DNA from: Actinomadura luzonensis
GTDB taxonomy: Bacteria; Actinomycetota; Actinomycetes; Streptosporangiales; Streptosporangiaceae
Direction of reading: 5' to 3'
DNA: 64,000 nucleotides
Assembly (NCBI RefSeq): GCF_022664455.2
Contig: NZ_JAKRKC020000001.1
Location: 2,423,001 to 2,487,000, forward strand
This document shows positions 15,811 through 23,951 of this stretch, piece after piece (within the stretch, counting starts at the first letter, position 1; each line of letters begins with the position of its first letter). The notes under the pieces were generated by a model. It worked only from the letters and a program-made list of their open reading frames with translations. It had not been told where the DNA came from and did not search any database. The position numbers were made by a program, and so were the translations under genes.

Positions 15811-16313
15811 CCACGGACTCCTAACAAGTGCTCCAGCGCAAGCTGGTTCAGACGGGAGAAATGGTATCCGCGCCGTGCCGTTTTGTCCGGGTCGAAGGTG
15901 TCGTGAGCGAGATCGGCCAGCGTCTCGCCCCGGTTGAGGGTCGGCAGGCCGAGCTCGTCCACCCGCGCGGCCCGCTGCGCCTCGCGCACCTCCGGGTCGG
16001 CGCGGAAGACCCGGGCGCGCTCGCGCAGGACGAGGTAGGTGCGCATGTCGGCGGCGACCGAGACCCGGACGTCGTCGGCGTCGTCGGTGCGCGGCGGCTT
16101 GTGGCCGAAGTGGCGGGGGCCGTCGTAGCCGCCGGTCTCCAGCAGGTCGACCAGGAAGAACGCGCTCAGCACGTCGCCGTGGCCGGCCAGGCGGTGCACG
16201 GTCTCGACGGGGTCGAGGGGAGCGCGGGTGGCGGCTCCGAAGGGATCACGCGCCTGCCGGCCGACCGTCAACAGACCGAAGGTGAACCGGTCGTCAGGGG
16301 CGGGCTCGTACAT
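15807..16313 (-). pseudogene. xylA: Internally deleted xylose isomerase
   Basis: A 168-residue frame in which about 43 N-terminal residues of xylose isomerase ([19 protein letters not shown]) are joined in frame to the last 125 ([20 protein letters not shown] to [11 protein letters not shown]). About 220 central residues, including the catalytic His/Asp and most metal ligands, are missing; the enzyme is normally about 390 residues. The remaining metal-ligand segment, usually GPRHFDFKP, reads GPRHFGHKP, losing the Asp, and two conserved N-terminal Trp are changed. Junction near 16180, at a GGC microhomology. A good ribosome site (GAGGGGAG) and the overlap with xylB remain, so it may still be translated, but isomerase activity is not expected. 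Confidence 0.85.
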
Positions 16314-16343
16314 GTACCCGATGCTCCCCTCGCGATCAGTTGT

Positions 16344-16532
16344 TCACAAGCCCGAGGGGTCGCGGCCGACGCTGATCTCCTCGGCGATCTTGCGGATCTC
16401 CGACACCTCGAGGCCGGGGGCCTTGGGCAGGCCGCGCAACAGCGCCTCCATGACCACGGGCACGGGCTGGCCGGCGAACCGCCCCGCGATGCCGTGGACC
16501 GCCCGGAACAGCGCCTCGTCGGTGTCGTGCAT
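16344..16532 (-). CDS. Small conserved-looking hypothetical protein
   Basis: 62 residues from an ATG with a strong GAGGAGAGG ribosome site 5 nt away. The sequence is amphipathic and helical (ALFRAVHGIAGRFAGQPVPV, then VMEALLRGLPKAPG and IRKIAEEIS). There is no signal peptide or metal site. It lies between the xylA remnant and a MarR gene on the same strand. I do not recognise the family; the ribosome site and typical codon use support a real gene. Confidence 0.55.
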   Translation of the reverse strand: MHDTDEALFRAVHGIAGRFAGQPVPVVMEALLRGLPKAPGLEVSEIRKIAEEISVGRDPSGL

Positions 16533-16564
16533 CGGCCTCTCCTCGCTCGGGTACGCGCAGCACG

Positions 16565-17071
16565 CTACGGCCTCCGGCCGACACTTTTCTCGCTACCCGG
16601 CAGTGTGTCCCCGCCGGGACCGCCGGGGACCGACAGGACGGCCGCGCAGATCTCCTCAAGAGCCTCGACCTGGTCGGGCTTCAGCACGTCGAAGAGGCTG
16701 CGCCGCACCTCCTCCACGTGGCCGGGCGCGGCGGCGGCGAGCGCGGCGTGCCCCTCGGCGGTGAGGACGGCGAGGTTGCCCCGGCCGTCGGCCGGGCACC
16801 GCTCGCGGCGCACCCAGCCGCGCTCCTCCAGCCGGGCCACGGCGTGCGACAGGCGGCTCTGCGAGCTGTGCGCCCGGGCGGCCAGCTCGCTCATGCGCAG
16901 CGCCCGCCCGGGGGCCTCCGACAGGCGCACGAGGATCTCGTAGTAGGCGTGCGGCATGCCCGCGTCGCGCTGGAGCTGGCGGTCCAGCGACTCCTGGACG
17001 AGCCGGGTGGCGGCCAGGAAAACCCGCCAGGTGCGCTGCTCGTCGTCGTCCAGCCATCGGGTCGTTCTCAC
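16565..17071 (-). CDS. MarR-family transcriptional regulator
   Basis: 168 residues. Winged-helix core: LRMSELAARAHSSQSRLSHA and VARLEERGWVRRERCPADGR, followed by the wing NLAVLTAEGHAAL. The N-terminal helix starts with WRVFLAATRLVQESLDRQL. It is divergent from the VOC gene at 17133, with 61 nt between starts; this spacer contains CTAGTTGAACTCTCATATA, with the small palindrome AGTT-G-AACT, a plausible operator. Inference: it represses itself and the VOC gene in response to a small aromatic or quinone-like ligand. Confidence 0.9.
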   Translation of the reverse strand: MRTTRWLDDDEQRTWRVFLAATRLVQESLDRQLQRDAGMPHAYYEILVRLSEAPGRALRMSELAARAHSSQSRLSHAVARLEERGWVRRERCPADGRGNLAVLTAEGHAALAAAAPGHVEEVRRSLFDVLKPDQVEALEEICAAVLSVPGGPGGDTLPGSEKSVGRRP

Positions 17072-17132
17072 CCTGCCAATCTAGTTGAACTCTCATATAC
17101 TTCGGGCTGGACACCTCGGAAAGGGGATCACC

Positions 17133-17642
17133 ATGCCGGTCCAGCGGCTCAACCACGCGGTCCTGTACGTCCGCGACGTCGAGCGCAGCGTCGCCTTCTA
17201 CCGCGAGGCCCTCGGCTTCGAGGTCGTGATGGGCATGCGCGGCGCCGCCTTCCTCCAGGCGCCCGGCTCCACCAACGACCACGACCTCGGCCTGTTCCAG
17301 ATCGGCGAGGACGCCGCCCCCTCGGCCGCCGGGCGCACCTCGGTCGGGCTCTACCACCTGGCCTGGGAGGTGGACACGCTGGAGGAGCTGGAACGGGTCG
17401 CGGGCAAGCTGGCCGAGCTGGACGCGCTGGTGGGCGCCTCCGACCACGGCACCACCAAGGCGCTGTACGCCAAGGACCCCGACGGGCTGGAGTTCGAGGT
17501 GTCGTGGCTGGTGCCGGCCTCGCTGCTGACCGAGGAGATCCTGGAGGCCCGCAAGAGCATCAAGCCGCTCGACCTCGGCGCGGACAAGGAGCGCTACGGC
17601 GCCCGCACGCGCGGTGGCGTGGGAGTGTCCATCCCCGCGTGA
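17133..17642 (+). CDS. VOC-family (glyoxalase/extradiol dioxygenase-like) metalloprotein
   Basis: 169 residues with the paired beta-alpha-beta modules of the vicinal oxygen chelate fold: NHAVLYVRDVERSVAFYREA (metal-ligand His), then VGLYHLAWEVDT (second His) and KDPDGLEFEVSW (Glu). This resembles catechol-2,3-dioxygenase-like and glyoxalase-like single-domain enzymes that bind Fe or Mn. ATG with GGAAAGGGG upstream. Divergent from a MarR regulator, a pairing often seen in quinone or aromatic detoxification. The substrate is unknown. Confidence 0.9.
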   Translation: MPVQRLNHAVLYVRDVERSVAFYREALGFEVVMGMRGAAFLQAPGSTNDHDLGLFQIGEDAAPSAAGRTSVGLYHLAWEVDTLEELERVAGKLAELDALVGASDHGTTKALYAKDPDGLEFEVSWLVPASLLTEEILEARKSIKPLDLGADKERYGARTRGGVGVSIPA

Positions 17643-17715
17643 GAGGCGTGTCCGATCCCGTCTGGGTTACCGTGGTATCGACCCCTTTTTTCCGCGGACG
17701 CCGCAGGGAGCGGTC

Positions 17716-18021
17716 ATGCCAAGCGACCCTGATCATGTGCTCGACGCCATCGACGGTGTCGTCGACGAGTGGGAGACGCTGAGCGCCGACGCCATGCGCT
17801 GGGCGCCTCCCGAGAACAAGAGCCCCGATCTGATGTCCGAGGTGTCCGAGATCTTCGGGCCGCTCGTCAACGCGTTCTCGCAGGCGCTGCGACCGGTCGG
17901 CGACGCGTTCGAACGGGTGCTGCACGCCGCCTTCCTCGACGAGGACGCCGACGCCGACGACGACGCCGACCACGACGGCGACGACGACCACGACGCGGAC
18001 GCCGGCGAGCAGGCCCGCTGA
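17716..18021 (+). CDS. Small protein with extremely acidic Asp-rich tail
   Basis: 101 residues from an ATG with GGGAG upstream. The first 75 residues are helical (VLDAIDGVVDEWETL, EIFGPLVNAFSQALRPVGDA); the last 25 are mainly Asp, Ala and His encoded by near-repetitive GAC/GCC codons (DADADDDADHDGDDDHDADA). The tail could bind cations or DNA-mimic targets, but no function is known. The next gene is convergent with 12 nt between stops. I do not recognise the family. Confidence 0.6.
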   Translation: MPSDPDHVLDAIDGVVDEWETLSADAMRWAPPENKSPDLMSEVSEIFGPLVNAFSQALRPVGDAFERVLHAAFLDEDADADDDADHDGDDDHDADAGEQAR

Positions 18022-18033
18022 CCGGGCAAGAGC

Positions 18034-19332
18034 TCAGGCCCGGCGCCGCCGGGCGCGCCGCGGGTAGGCCTTGGCCGTCTCGGCCAGCCGCGCGGAGTGC
18101 TCGGCCTGCTTGCGCCAGTGCCCGTAGGCGTCGCCGCGCTGGGCCAGCCGGTCGAGCTCGCTCATCGTCGCGAGCGGGATGAAGGCCGGCTCGGCGTCGC
18201 GCCACGGCGTGCCGGGCAGCGGCATGAACGTGTGCGTGTGGATGCGGGCGCCCAGCTCGGCGAGGTCGGCGGCGAGCCGGAGCGAGGCGGCCTGGTCGCT
18301 CTCGTCCTCGCCGGGCATGCCGAAGATGAAGTCGACGTTGGGCCGGAAGCCGTGCTCGACCGCGATCCTGACCGCGTCGCGCACCGGCGAGGTGTCGTGG
18401 CCGCGCCCGGAGGCGGCCAGCACCCGGTCGGAGCCCGACTGGGCGCCGATGATCAGGTTGTCGTTGGCGACGTACCGCTTGAGCAGGCGCATCGCCTCCG
18501 GCGTGACGTGCTCGGGCCGCACCTCCGACGGGAAGCTGCCGAAGAAGACCCGGCCGTGCGGCGGCAGCTCCTCCTTGACCCCGGCCAGCAGCTCCTCCAC
18601 CGCGCCGAGGTCGGGGTCGGGGCCGGGCGAGCCGTACGAGAGCGAGGTCGGCGTGATGAAGCGGATGTCCTTCAGCCCCCGCTCGGCCATGGCGCGCACG
18701 TGCTCGCGCACGCTCGCCACCGACCGGTGCCGGAACTGGCCGCCGAACATGAACGGCGTCTGGCAGAACCGGCAGGTGTAGCGGCAGCCGCGGGTGATCT
18801 CGATGGGGCCGTTGCGGCCGACGAAGGACGGGAACGCGTCCAGCGGGAGCTGCGGGGCCGGCCGGGTGCGGAGGGCGACCCCGTCGGCGTCCCTGACGGC
18901 CAGGCCGGGCACGGTGGTGAGCGGCGCGTCCTCGCGCAGCGCCCGGACCAGCGCGATGATCGTCGACTCGCCCTCGCCGATGCCGGCGAGGTCCCAGCCC
19001 GCGTCGATGACCTGCTGCGGCTCGGCGGTGGCGTGCACGCCGCCCGCGATGTGCAGCCCGCGCCCGCCGCTCAGCTCCTTGACGACGGCCAGCTCGGCGG
19101 CCATGGCCTCGGCGTCGGGCGAGTAGAACGACCACAGCGTCAGCACCCGGTCGGCCCCGGTGTCGGCGATGTGCGCGGCGGTCTCCTCCGGGGTGGTGCC
19201 GAGCCGCAGCTCGTGCTCGACCTCCGCGGTCTCCAGGGCGGCGAGCAGCGCGTGCACGCCGTACGTCACCGCCTTGCGGTACCGGACCACCACACACACT
19301 GCCTGGGCCACGTCCGGCAGCGTAGCAGGCAT
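18034..19332 (-). CDS. B12-binding domain radical SAM protein (MJ_1487-like)
   Basis: 432 residues. An N-terminal cobalamin-binding-like Rossmann region (residues about 10-130, with HIAGGVHATAEPQQV and GIGEGESTI) is followed by the radical SAM motif CRYTCRFC in GCRYTCRFCQTPFMFGG, then FIFGMPGEDESDQAASLRLA typical of B12-dependent radical SAM proteins. The C-terminus is basic (RRARRRRA). Members of this family act on unactivated carbon or transfer methyl groups, but the substrate here is unknown. An ATG at 19362 would add 10 residues and overlap the divergent MarR ATG; 19332 is preferred. Neither start has a clear ribosome site. Confidence 0.85.
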   Translation of the reverse strand: MPATLPDVAQAVCVVVRYRKAVTYGVHALLAALETAEVEHELRLGTTPEETAAHIADTGADRVLTLWSFYSPDAEAMAAELAVVKELSGGRGLHIAGGVHATAEPQQVIDAGWDLAGIGEGESTIIALVRALREDAPLTTVPGLAVRDADGVALRTRPAPQLPLDAFPSFVGRNGPIEITRGCRYTCRFCQTPFMFGGQFRHRSVASVREHVRAMAERGLKDIRFITPTSLSYGSPGPDPDLGAVEELLAGVKEELPPHGRVFFGSFPSEVRPEHVTPEAMRLLKRYVANDNLIIGAQSGSDRVLAASGRGHDTSPVRDAVRIAVEHGFRPNVDFIFGMPGEDESDQAASLRLAADLAELGARIHTHTFMPLPGTPWRDAEPAFIPLATMSELDRLAQRGDAYGHWRKQAEHSARLAETAKAYPRRARRRRA

Positions 19333-19360
19333 GTGCAACAGGGCTGTTAGATTGAGCCGC

Positions 19361-19864
19361 ATGACCGGACTGGGGACGCTGCTGCGGCACGTCCACGAGC
19401 TGATGGACGGTGCGGTCGCGGAGATCTACGCGGAGCACGGCCTGCCCGGATACCGGCCCCGTTTCTCCCCTTACGTCCGGACGTTGGTGGCGGAGGGGCC
19501 GATGGCCATCCGCGACCTCGCGAGCGCGGTCGGCGTGACCCACTCGGCGGCCAGCCAGACGGTGGTGCAGATGCGCCGCTGCGAGCTGGTCACGCTGGAG
19601 AAGGGCGCCGACGCCCGGCAGCGGATCGTGCACCTCACCGAGCGGGCGCGGGCCGCGCTGCCGCTGATCGAGGCCGAGTGGGCGGCCACCGAGCGGGCGG
19701 TCGGCGAGCTGGACGGCGAGCTGCCGGTGCCGCTGACGGAGGTGCTGCGGGCGACCGTGGCGGCCCTCGAACGCCGCCCCTTCCGGGCCCGGGTCGAGGC
19801 CGCGCGGGCCCTGGGTCCGGCGGCCCGCGCCGAGGCGGGCGGGGCGCTAGACTCGCGGGCATGA
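19361..19864 (+). CDS. MarR-family winged-helix regulator
   Basis: 167 residues. The core is AIRDLASAVGVTHSAASQTV and VQMRRCELVTLEKGADAR, with wing QRIVHLTERARAALP. It is divergent from the B12-radical SAM gene, their starts only 28 nt apart, and 102 nt upstream of an MFS exporter on the same strand. Inference: it controls both neighbours. No operator palindrome is evident in the very short spacer; ATG at 19361 is the only good start. The C-terminal part is alanine-rich. Confidence 0.85.
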   Translation: MTGLGTLLRHVHELMDGAVAEIYAEHGLPGYRPRFSPYVRTLVAEGPMAIRDLASAVGVTHSAASQTVVQMRRCELVTLEKGADARQRIVHLTERARAALPLIEAEWAATERAVGELDGELPVPLTEVLRATVAALERRPFRARVEAARALGPAARAEAGGALDSRA

Positions 19865-19966
19865 CCCGACGACATTGATGACCGACGGCCGCAGGCCCCG
19901 CCAGGGCGCGCGGACCTCCGGGGCGACCAGCTCCCGGAGATCCCCTTCGTCCTGCTGGAAGGCCTC

Positions 19967-21118
19967 ATGTTCGTCGCACGACTGTACGCCTACGCATTCC
20001 TGGGCGAGTTCATCCTCATCTACCCGGTCTACACGCTGCTGTTCGCCGACGCCGGGTTGTCCGTCGCCGAGACCTCGTCCCTGTTCGTCATCTGGTCGGT
20101 GACGGGCCTGGTGCTCGAGGTGCCGTCCGGGGCCTGGGCCGACGCCGTGTCCAGGCGCCTGCTGCTGTTCCTCGGCCCGCTGCTGGCCGGGGCCGGGTAC
20201 GCCCTGTGGGTCCTGATCCCGTCCTACTGGGCCTTCGCCGCCGGGTTCGTGTTGTGGGGCGCGCAGGGCGCCCTCGTCTCCGGCGCGTACGAAGCCCTCG
20301 CCTACGAGGAGCTGGCCCGCCGGGGCCGCGAGAGCCGCTACGCCGCCGTCATGGGGCGCGCGGAGGCCGCGGGGCTGGTGGCCAACGCCCTGGCCATCGG
20401 GCTCGCGGTGCCGGTGTTCGCGGCCGGCGGCTATCCCGTCGTGGGCGCGGCCAGCGTGCTGGCCTGCGTGCTCGGCGCGGTCACGGCCCTGACGCTGCCC
20501 GAGCGCCGCGGCGCGCGCGAGGCCGGCGAGGGCGGCTACCTCGCGGTCCTGCGGGCCGGGATCGCCGAGGCCCGCTCCGATCCCGGCGTGCTGCGGGCGC
20601 TGCTGCTGGTCGCCTTCGTCACGGCGATCTGGGGCGCGCTGGAGGAGTACGTCCCGTTCCTGGGCGTCGAGACCGGCGTCGCGAGGACCGCGGTGCCGGT
20701 GCTGGTGCTCGTCGTCTGGGTCGGGGCCACGGCCGGCGGGCTGCTGGCGGGAGCCGCGCGCCGGATGCCGGGCCGGGGCTACGCCCTGACCGTCGCGGCG
20801 GCGGCCGTCGCGCTCGCGGCCGGGGCGCTGTCCGGGCACCCGGCCGGGTTCGTGCTGATCGCCGTGGCGTTCGGGGCGTTCCAGCTGGCCGGGGTGGTGG
20901 CCGACGCGCGGCTGCAGGAGCGGATCACCGGCCCGGCCAGGGCCACCGTGACGTCGGTCGCCGGGCTCGGCGTGAACGTCGTCACGCTCGGCGTCTACGC
21001 CGCGTACGGGGCGATGTCCGGGGTGGTGTCGAACGGGGTCGCGTTCGCGCTGCTCGCGGCGCCGTACGCGGTGATCGCCGTGCTGGCGGCCCGCCCGGAG
21101 CGCGTCACCGCTCAGTAG
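19967..21118 (+). CDS. MFS transporter
   Basis: 383 residues with 11-12 hydrophobic helices. The opening ARLYAYAFLGEFILIYPVYT and the loop SGAWADAVSRRLLLFLGPLL (motif-A-like, Asp plus basic residues) identify a major facilitator. The second half includes a short cytoplasmic loop ERRGAREAGEGGYLA between helices 6 and 7. Likely a drug or metabolite exporter; the substrate is not visible. It follows a MarR gene in the same direction, which probably regulates it. The 3' end overlaps a convergent gene by 7 nt. Confidence 0.9.
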   Translation: MFVARLYAYAFLGEFILIYPVYTLLFADAGLSVAETSSLFVIWSVTGLVLEVPSGAWADAVSRRLLLFLGPLLAGAGYALWVLIPSYWAFAAGFVLWGAQGALVSGAYEALAYEELARRGRESRYAAVMGRAEAAGLVANALAIGLAVPVFAAGGYPVVGAASVLACVLGAVTALTLPERRGAREAGEGGYLAVLRAGIAEARSDPGVLRALLLVAFVTAIWGALEEYVPFLGVETGVARTAVPVLVLVVWVGATAGGLLAGAARRMPGRGYALTVAAAAVALAAGALSGHPAGFVLIAVAFGAFQLAGVVADARLQERITGPARATVTSVAGLGVNVVTLGVYAAYGAMSGVVSNGVAFALLAAPYAVIAVLAARPERVTAQ

Positions 21119-21594
21119 CGGGACGGGATCCGCTTCGGCAGCGGCGGCGGCGCCGGGGTCTCCTCCTCCGTCACCGGCGGAGGAGGGGGCTCCTCGGCCG
21201 CCGGCACCGCCCGGGGCCGGCCGCGCCACCGCGACGGGAAGAGGGAGGCGGCCAGCAGCGCGCACCCGGCGACCGGCGCCCCGAGGTGGACCAGCAGCTG
21301 GTAGTTCGCCAGGTACCCGTCGGGCACCAGGCCGGTGTAGTACGCGTCGAGGCCGGCGGTCGCCGCCGCGGCGAGGGCGGTCAGGACGAGGCCGGGCAGC
21401 AGCGAGGCGAGCGGCGACAGCCGCGATCCGGCGAGGACGCCGGCGAGCAGCGCCGTCGCGGCGAAGAGGGCGACCGGCGGCCAGTCAAGTGCGGAGCGGA
21501 GCTGGGTGTGGCCGAACATGAATCCGGCCGCGAGGAGCGGGGTGGCCAGCAGTCCCGCGCCGGCGCCGAGCATATGACGAACACCATTACGCAC
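21112..21594 (-). CDS. Four-helix membrane protein with Pro-rich tail
   Basis: 160 residues from a GTG that follows GGAGGTG with 6 nt spacing; a GTG at 21612 is an alternative. About four hydrophobic helices (LLATPLLAAGFMFGH, VALFAATALLAGVLAG, LLPGLVLTALAAAATAG, LVHLGAPVAGCALLAAS) are followed by a cytoplasmic tail rich in Pro and Glu (AAEEPPPPPVTEEETPAPPP). I do not recognise the family. It is divergent from the secreted protease gene, with 184 nt of AT-enriched DNA between starts. Function unknown. Confidence 0.65.
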   Translation of the reverse strand: MRNGVRHMLGAGAGLLATPLLAAGFMFGHTQLRSALDWPPVALFAATALLAGVLAGSRLSPLASLLPGLVLTALAAAATAGLDAYYTGLVPDGYLANYQLLVHLGAPVAGCALLAASLFPSRWRGRPRAVPAAEEPPPPPVTEEETPAPPPLPKRIPSRY

Positions 21595-21639
21595 AGAGAA
21601 CACCTCCAGCACCGGGACCTTACCGTCCTACCTCGACGT

Positions 21640-21654
21640 TCGCCTTTAAGGCGA
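21640..21654. promoter_or_regulatory. Palindrome in the divergent promoter region before the secreted protease
   Basis: TCGCCTT-T-AAGGCGA has perfect 7-nt arms around one base, within an AT-richer spacer between divergent genes. Candidate operator; no regulator is assigned. Confidence 0.35.
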
Positions 21655-21778
21655 GAAATGTCCGATTCTGGGCATAGGCCAAAAACCCCTCCATAACACC
21701 GAAATAGGGGTCCATTGGTATCTCAACGCCGCCCCTACCAGCCGTTAACTTGACAGCACCCCCACCCGAGGAGTGCAC

Positions 21779-22912
21779 ATGTTGAGTAAACGCTGTGCGC
21801 TGGCCGGCGGCATCATCCTCGCCGTCAGCCTGGCCACCCCCCTCAGCCCAGCGGCAGCAGCAGAACCCGCGCCTCAATCCGCCTCCCCGTCCGTTCCCCC
21901 GGCCGTGATCGACGCCATGGAGCGCGACCTCGGCCTCACCGAGGCGCAGGTCGTCACCCGGCTCGCCAACGAGGAACGCGCCGCGGCCACCGAATCGGCG
22001 CTGAGCGGCCAGCTCGGCGGCTCGTACGGCGGCGCCTGGCTGAACGCCGACGCCTCCAGGCTCAACGTCGCCACGACCGACGCCAGTGCCGCCCCCGCCA
22101 TCGAGGCGCGCGGCGCCCAGCCGGTCGTCGTCCAGCGCTCGCTGGCCGACCTCGACGCGATCATGAAGAAGCTGGACAAGGCCCCGAACCGGGCCAGGGC
22201 CGGCGCCTCCCTCTGGTACGTGGACGTGGCCGCCAACACCGTCTCCGTCCAGGCTCCCACCGTCGAGGCCGCGGAGGCGCTGGTCGCCGCCGCGGGCGTG
22301 GACCGGAGCCAGGTGAGCGTCGCGGCGACCGCCGAGCGGCCGACGACGTTCATCAACATCATCGGCGGCTCCGCGTACTACATCGGCTCCAGCCGGTGCA
22401 GCGTCGGCTTCGCCGTCACCCGGGGCACCACCCAGGGCTTCGTCACCGCCGGCCACTGCGGCCGCGCCGGCTCCCGGACCTCGAACCCGTCCGGCACCTT
22501 CCAGGGCTCGTCCTTCCCGGGCAACGACTACGCGTGGGTGGCCGCGGACGCCGGCAACACCGCCACGCCGTACGTGCGCGGCTCCGGCGGCGCGATGGTG
22601 ACCGTCCGCGGCTCGACGCAGGCGTCCGTGGGCGCCTCCATCTGCCGCTCCGGCTCCACCACCGGCTGGCGCTGCGGCGTCATCCAGCAGCACAACGCCA
22701 CCGTCCGGTACGCGCAGGGCACGGTCACCGGCCTGACCAGGACCAGCGCGTGCGCCGAGCCGGGCGACTCCGGCGGCTCGTTCATCTCGGGCAGCCAGGC
22801 CCAGGGCACCACCTCGGGCGGCTCGGGCAACTGCACGACCGGCGGCACGACGTACCACCAGCCGGTCAATGAGCCCCTGAGCGTGTACGGCCTCACACTC
22901 CGCACCGGCTGA
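21779..22912 (+). CDS. Secreted S1-family serine protease (streptogrisin/alpha-lytic protease type)
   Basis: 377 residues. Signal peptide about 1-28 (LSPAAAA cleavage region), propeptide about 29-188 with the repeated alpha-lytic-protease pro-domain pattern (VIDAMERDLGLTEAQV, SLWYVDVAANTVSVQA), and a mature chymotrypsin-like domain from about 189. Catalytic triad: His226 in TAGHCG, Asp250 in GNDYAWV, Ser331 in PGDSGGS. Paired Cys at 207/227, 289/299 and 325/352 fit streptogrisin disulfides. No C-terminal binding domain. ATG with GAGGAG upstream. Expected to be exported as a self-folding zymogen. Confidence 0.95.
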   Translation: MLSKRCALAGGIILAVSLATPLSPAAAAEPAPQSASPSVPPAVIDAMERDLGLTEAQVVTRLANEERAAATESALSGQLGGSYGGAWLNADASRLNVATTDASAAPAIEARGAQPVVVQRSLADLDAIMKKLDKAPNRARAGASLWYVDVAANTVSVQAPTVEAAEALVAAAGVDRSQVSVAATAERPTTFINIIGGSAYYIGSSRCSVGFAVTRGTTQGFVTAGHCGRAGSRTSNPSGTFQGSSFPGNDYAWVAADAGNTATPYVRGSGGAMVTVRGSTQASVGASICRSGSTTGWRCGVIQQHNATVRYAQGTVTGLTRTSACAEPGDSGGSFISGSQAQGTTSGGSGNCTTGGTTYHQPVNEPLSVYGLTLRTG

Positions 22913-22935
22913 CCCGCACGCGGGTCCTCACGACG

Positions 22936-22977
22936 CCGCGCAGCGCGCCCACCAGACCCGGGCACGCTGCGCGGTCT
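22936..22977 (+). terminator. Hairpin after the secreted protease gene
   Basis: CCGCGCAGCG (22936-22945) and CGCTGCGCGG (22965-22974) pair perfectly across a 19-nt loop, followed by TCTTCT. Confidence 0.6.
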
Positions 22978-23076
22978 TCTCATGCCCCGGACCCTGACCC
23001 CGTCAGGGTCGGCTCAGGGACGGCTCGGGGGCGCCGCCGGATGCCGGGGAGGGGGCGGCGGCGGGAGGGTGGTGAC

Positions 23077-23766
23077 ATGACCGCAGCAAAGAAGCTCCTC
23101 CCGGCCGTCGCCTGTGGCTCGATCGTGTTCGCGGTGATCGCGGTGGTGGCCGGGCAGTTCGGCCCCGACCCCTACCTCGACCCGATGAACGTGACCGTCA
23201 GCGAGTACGCCGTGTCCGACCGCGGGGGCGTCACGGAGGTCGCGATGGCGGTGCTCGGGCTCGGGTCGCTGGCCCTGCTGGCGGGGCTTCGCGCGGCGGG
23301 CGCTCCGGTCCGGGGGATGCCGGAGCGCCTGCTGCTGCTCTGGTCGGGAGCGCTGGTGGTGGCGGCGGTCATCCCGACCACCCCGATCGGCCAGGACCTC
23401 GACCTGGCCGCGCAGATCCACCGGTACGTGTCCGTCGCGGCCTTCGTGAGCCTGCCGGCCGCCGGGGCGCTGCTGGTGCCCCGCCTGGGCGCGCACGCCG
23501 ACTGGAAGCCGGTGGCGCGGGCCGTGGAGTGGGTGTCGCTGGCCGGGGGGTTCGGGCTGCTGGCGATCACGTACGTGGCCCTGCCGGGGGAGCGGGTCAT
23601 GATCGGGCTGGTGGAGCGGCTGCTGCTGGGCGCCGAGGTCGCGTTGCTGGGCGTGCTGGCGTTCTGGCTGGCCCGGCTGGCGTGGGGACGGCGGCCCGCG
23701 CTGGCGTCCCGGATGGCCGGCGGGCTGCCCGGCCGGGTGCGCGGCGACCTCACCACGGCGGCCTGA
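23077..23766 (+). CDS. DUF998-type membrane protein
   Basis: 229 residues with about six helices. The N-terminal part has FGPDPYLDPMNVTVSEYAVS, a pattern typical of DUF998 proteins (a conserved NxTxSEYA-like segment after the first helix), and later VIPTTPIGQDLDLAAQIHRYV, with the His of the second conserved block. DUF998 proteins are widespread in actinomycetes and have no established role. ATG with GGGAGGGTGG upstream. Monocistronic, between a protease and a conservon. Confidence 0.8.
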   Translation: MTAAKKLLPAVACGSIVFAVIAVVAGQFGPDPYLDPMNVTVSEYAVSDRGGVTEVAMAVLGLGSLALLAGLRAAGAPVRGMPERLLLLWSGALVVAAVIPTTPIGQDLDLAAQIHRYVSVAAFVSLPAAGALLVPRLGAHADWKPVARAVEWVSLAGGFGLLAITYVALPGERVMIGLVERLLLGAEVALLGVLAFWLARLAWGRRPALASRMAGGLPGRVRGDLTTAA

Positions 23767-23951
23767 GCCCGGGGCGGGCAGGAGCGGGGAGCGGGGGCGG
23801 AAGTACGGTTCCGGACGGCCGAAAGGCCGGGACACCAGTGCTCCGAAGCCGCAGATTTCCCGACATATCACAGAATTATCGCTAGTCGATCTTAAAACCA
23901 TGCGTTTCGGTGCTATTCTCTCCCGCGATCTTCTATCCGGGAGCAGGTGTC

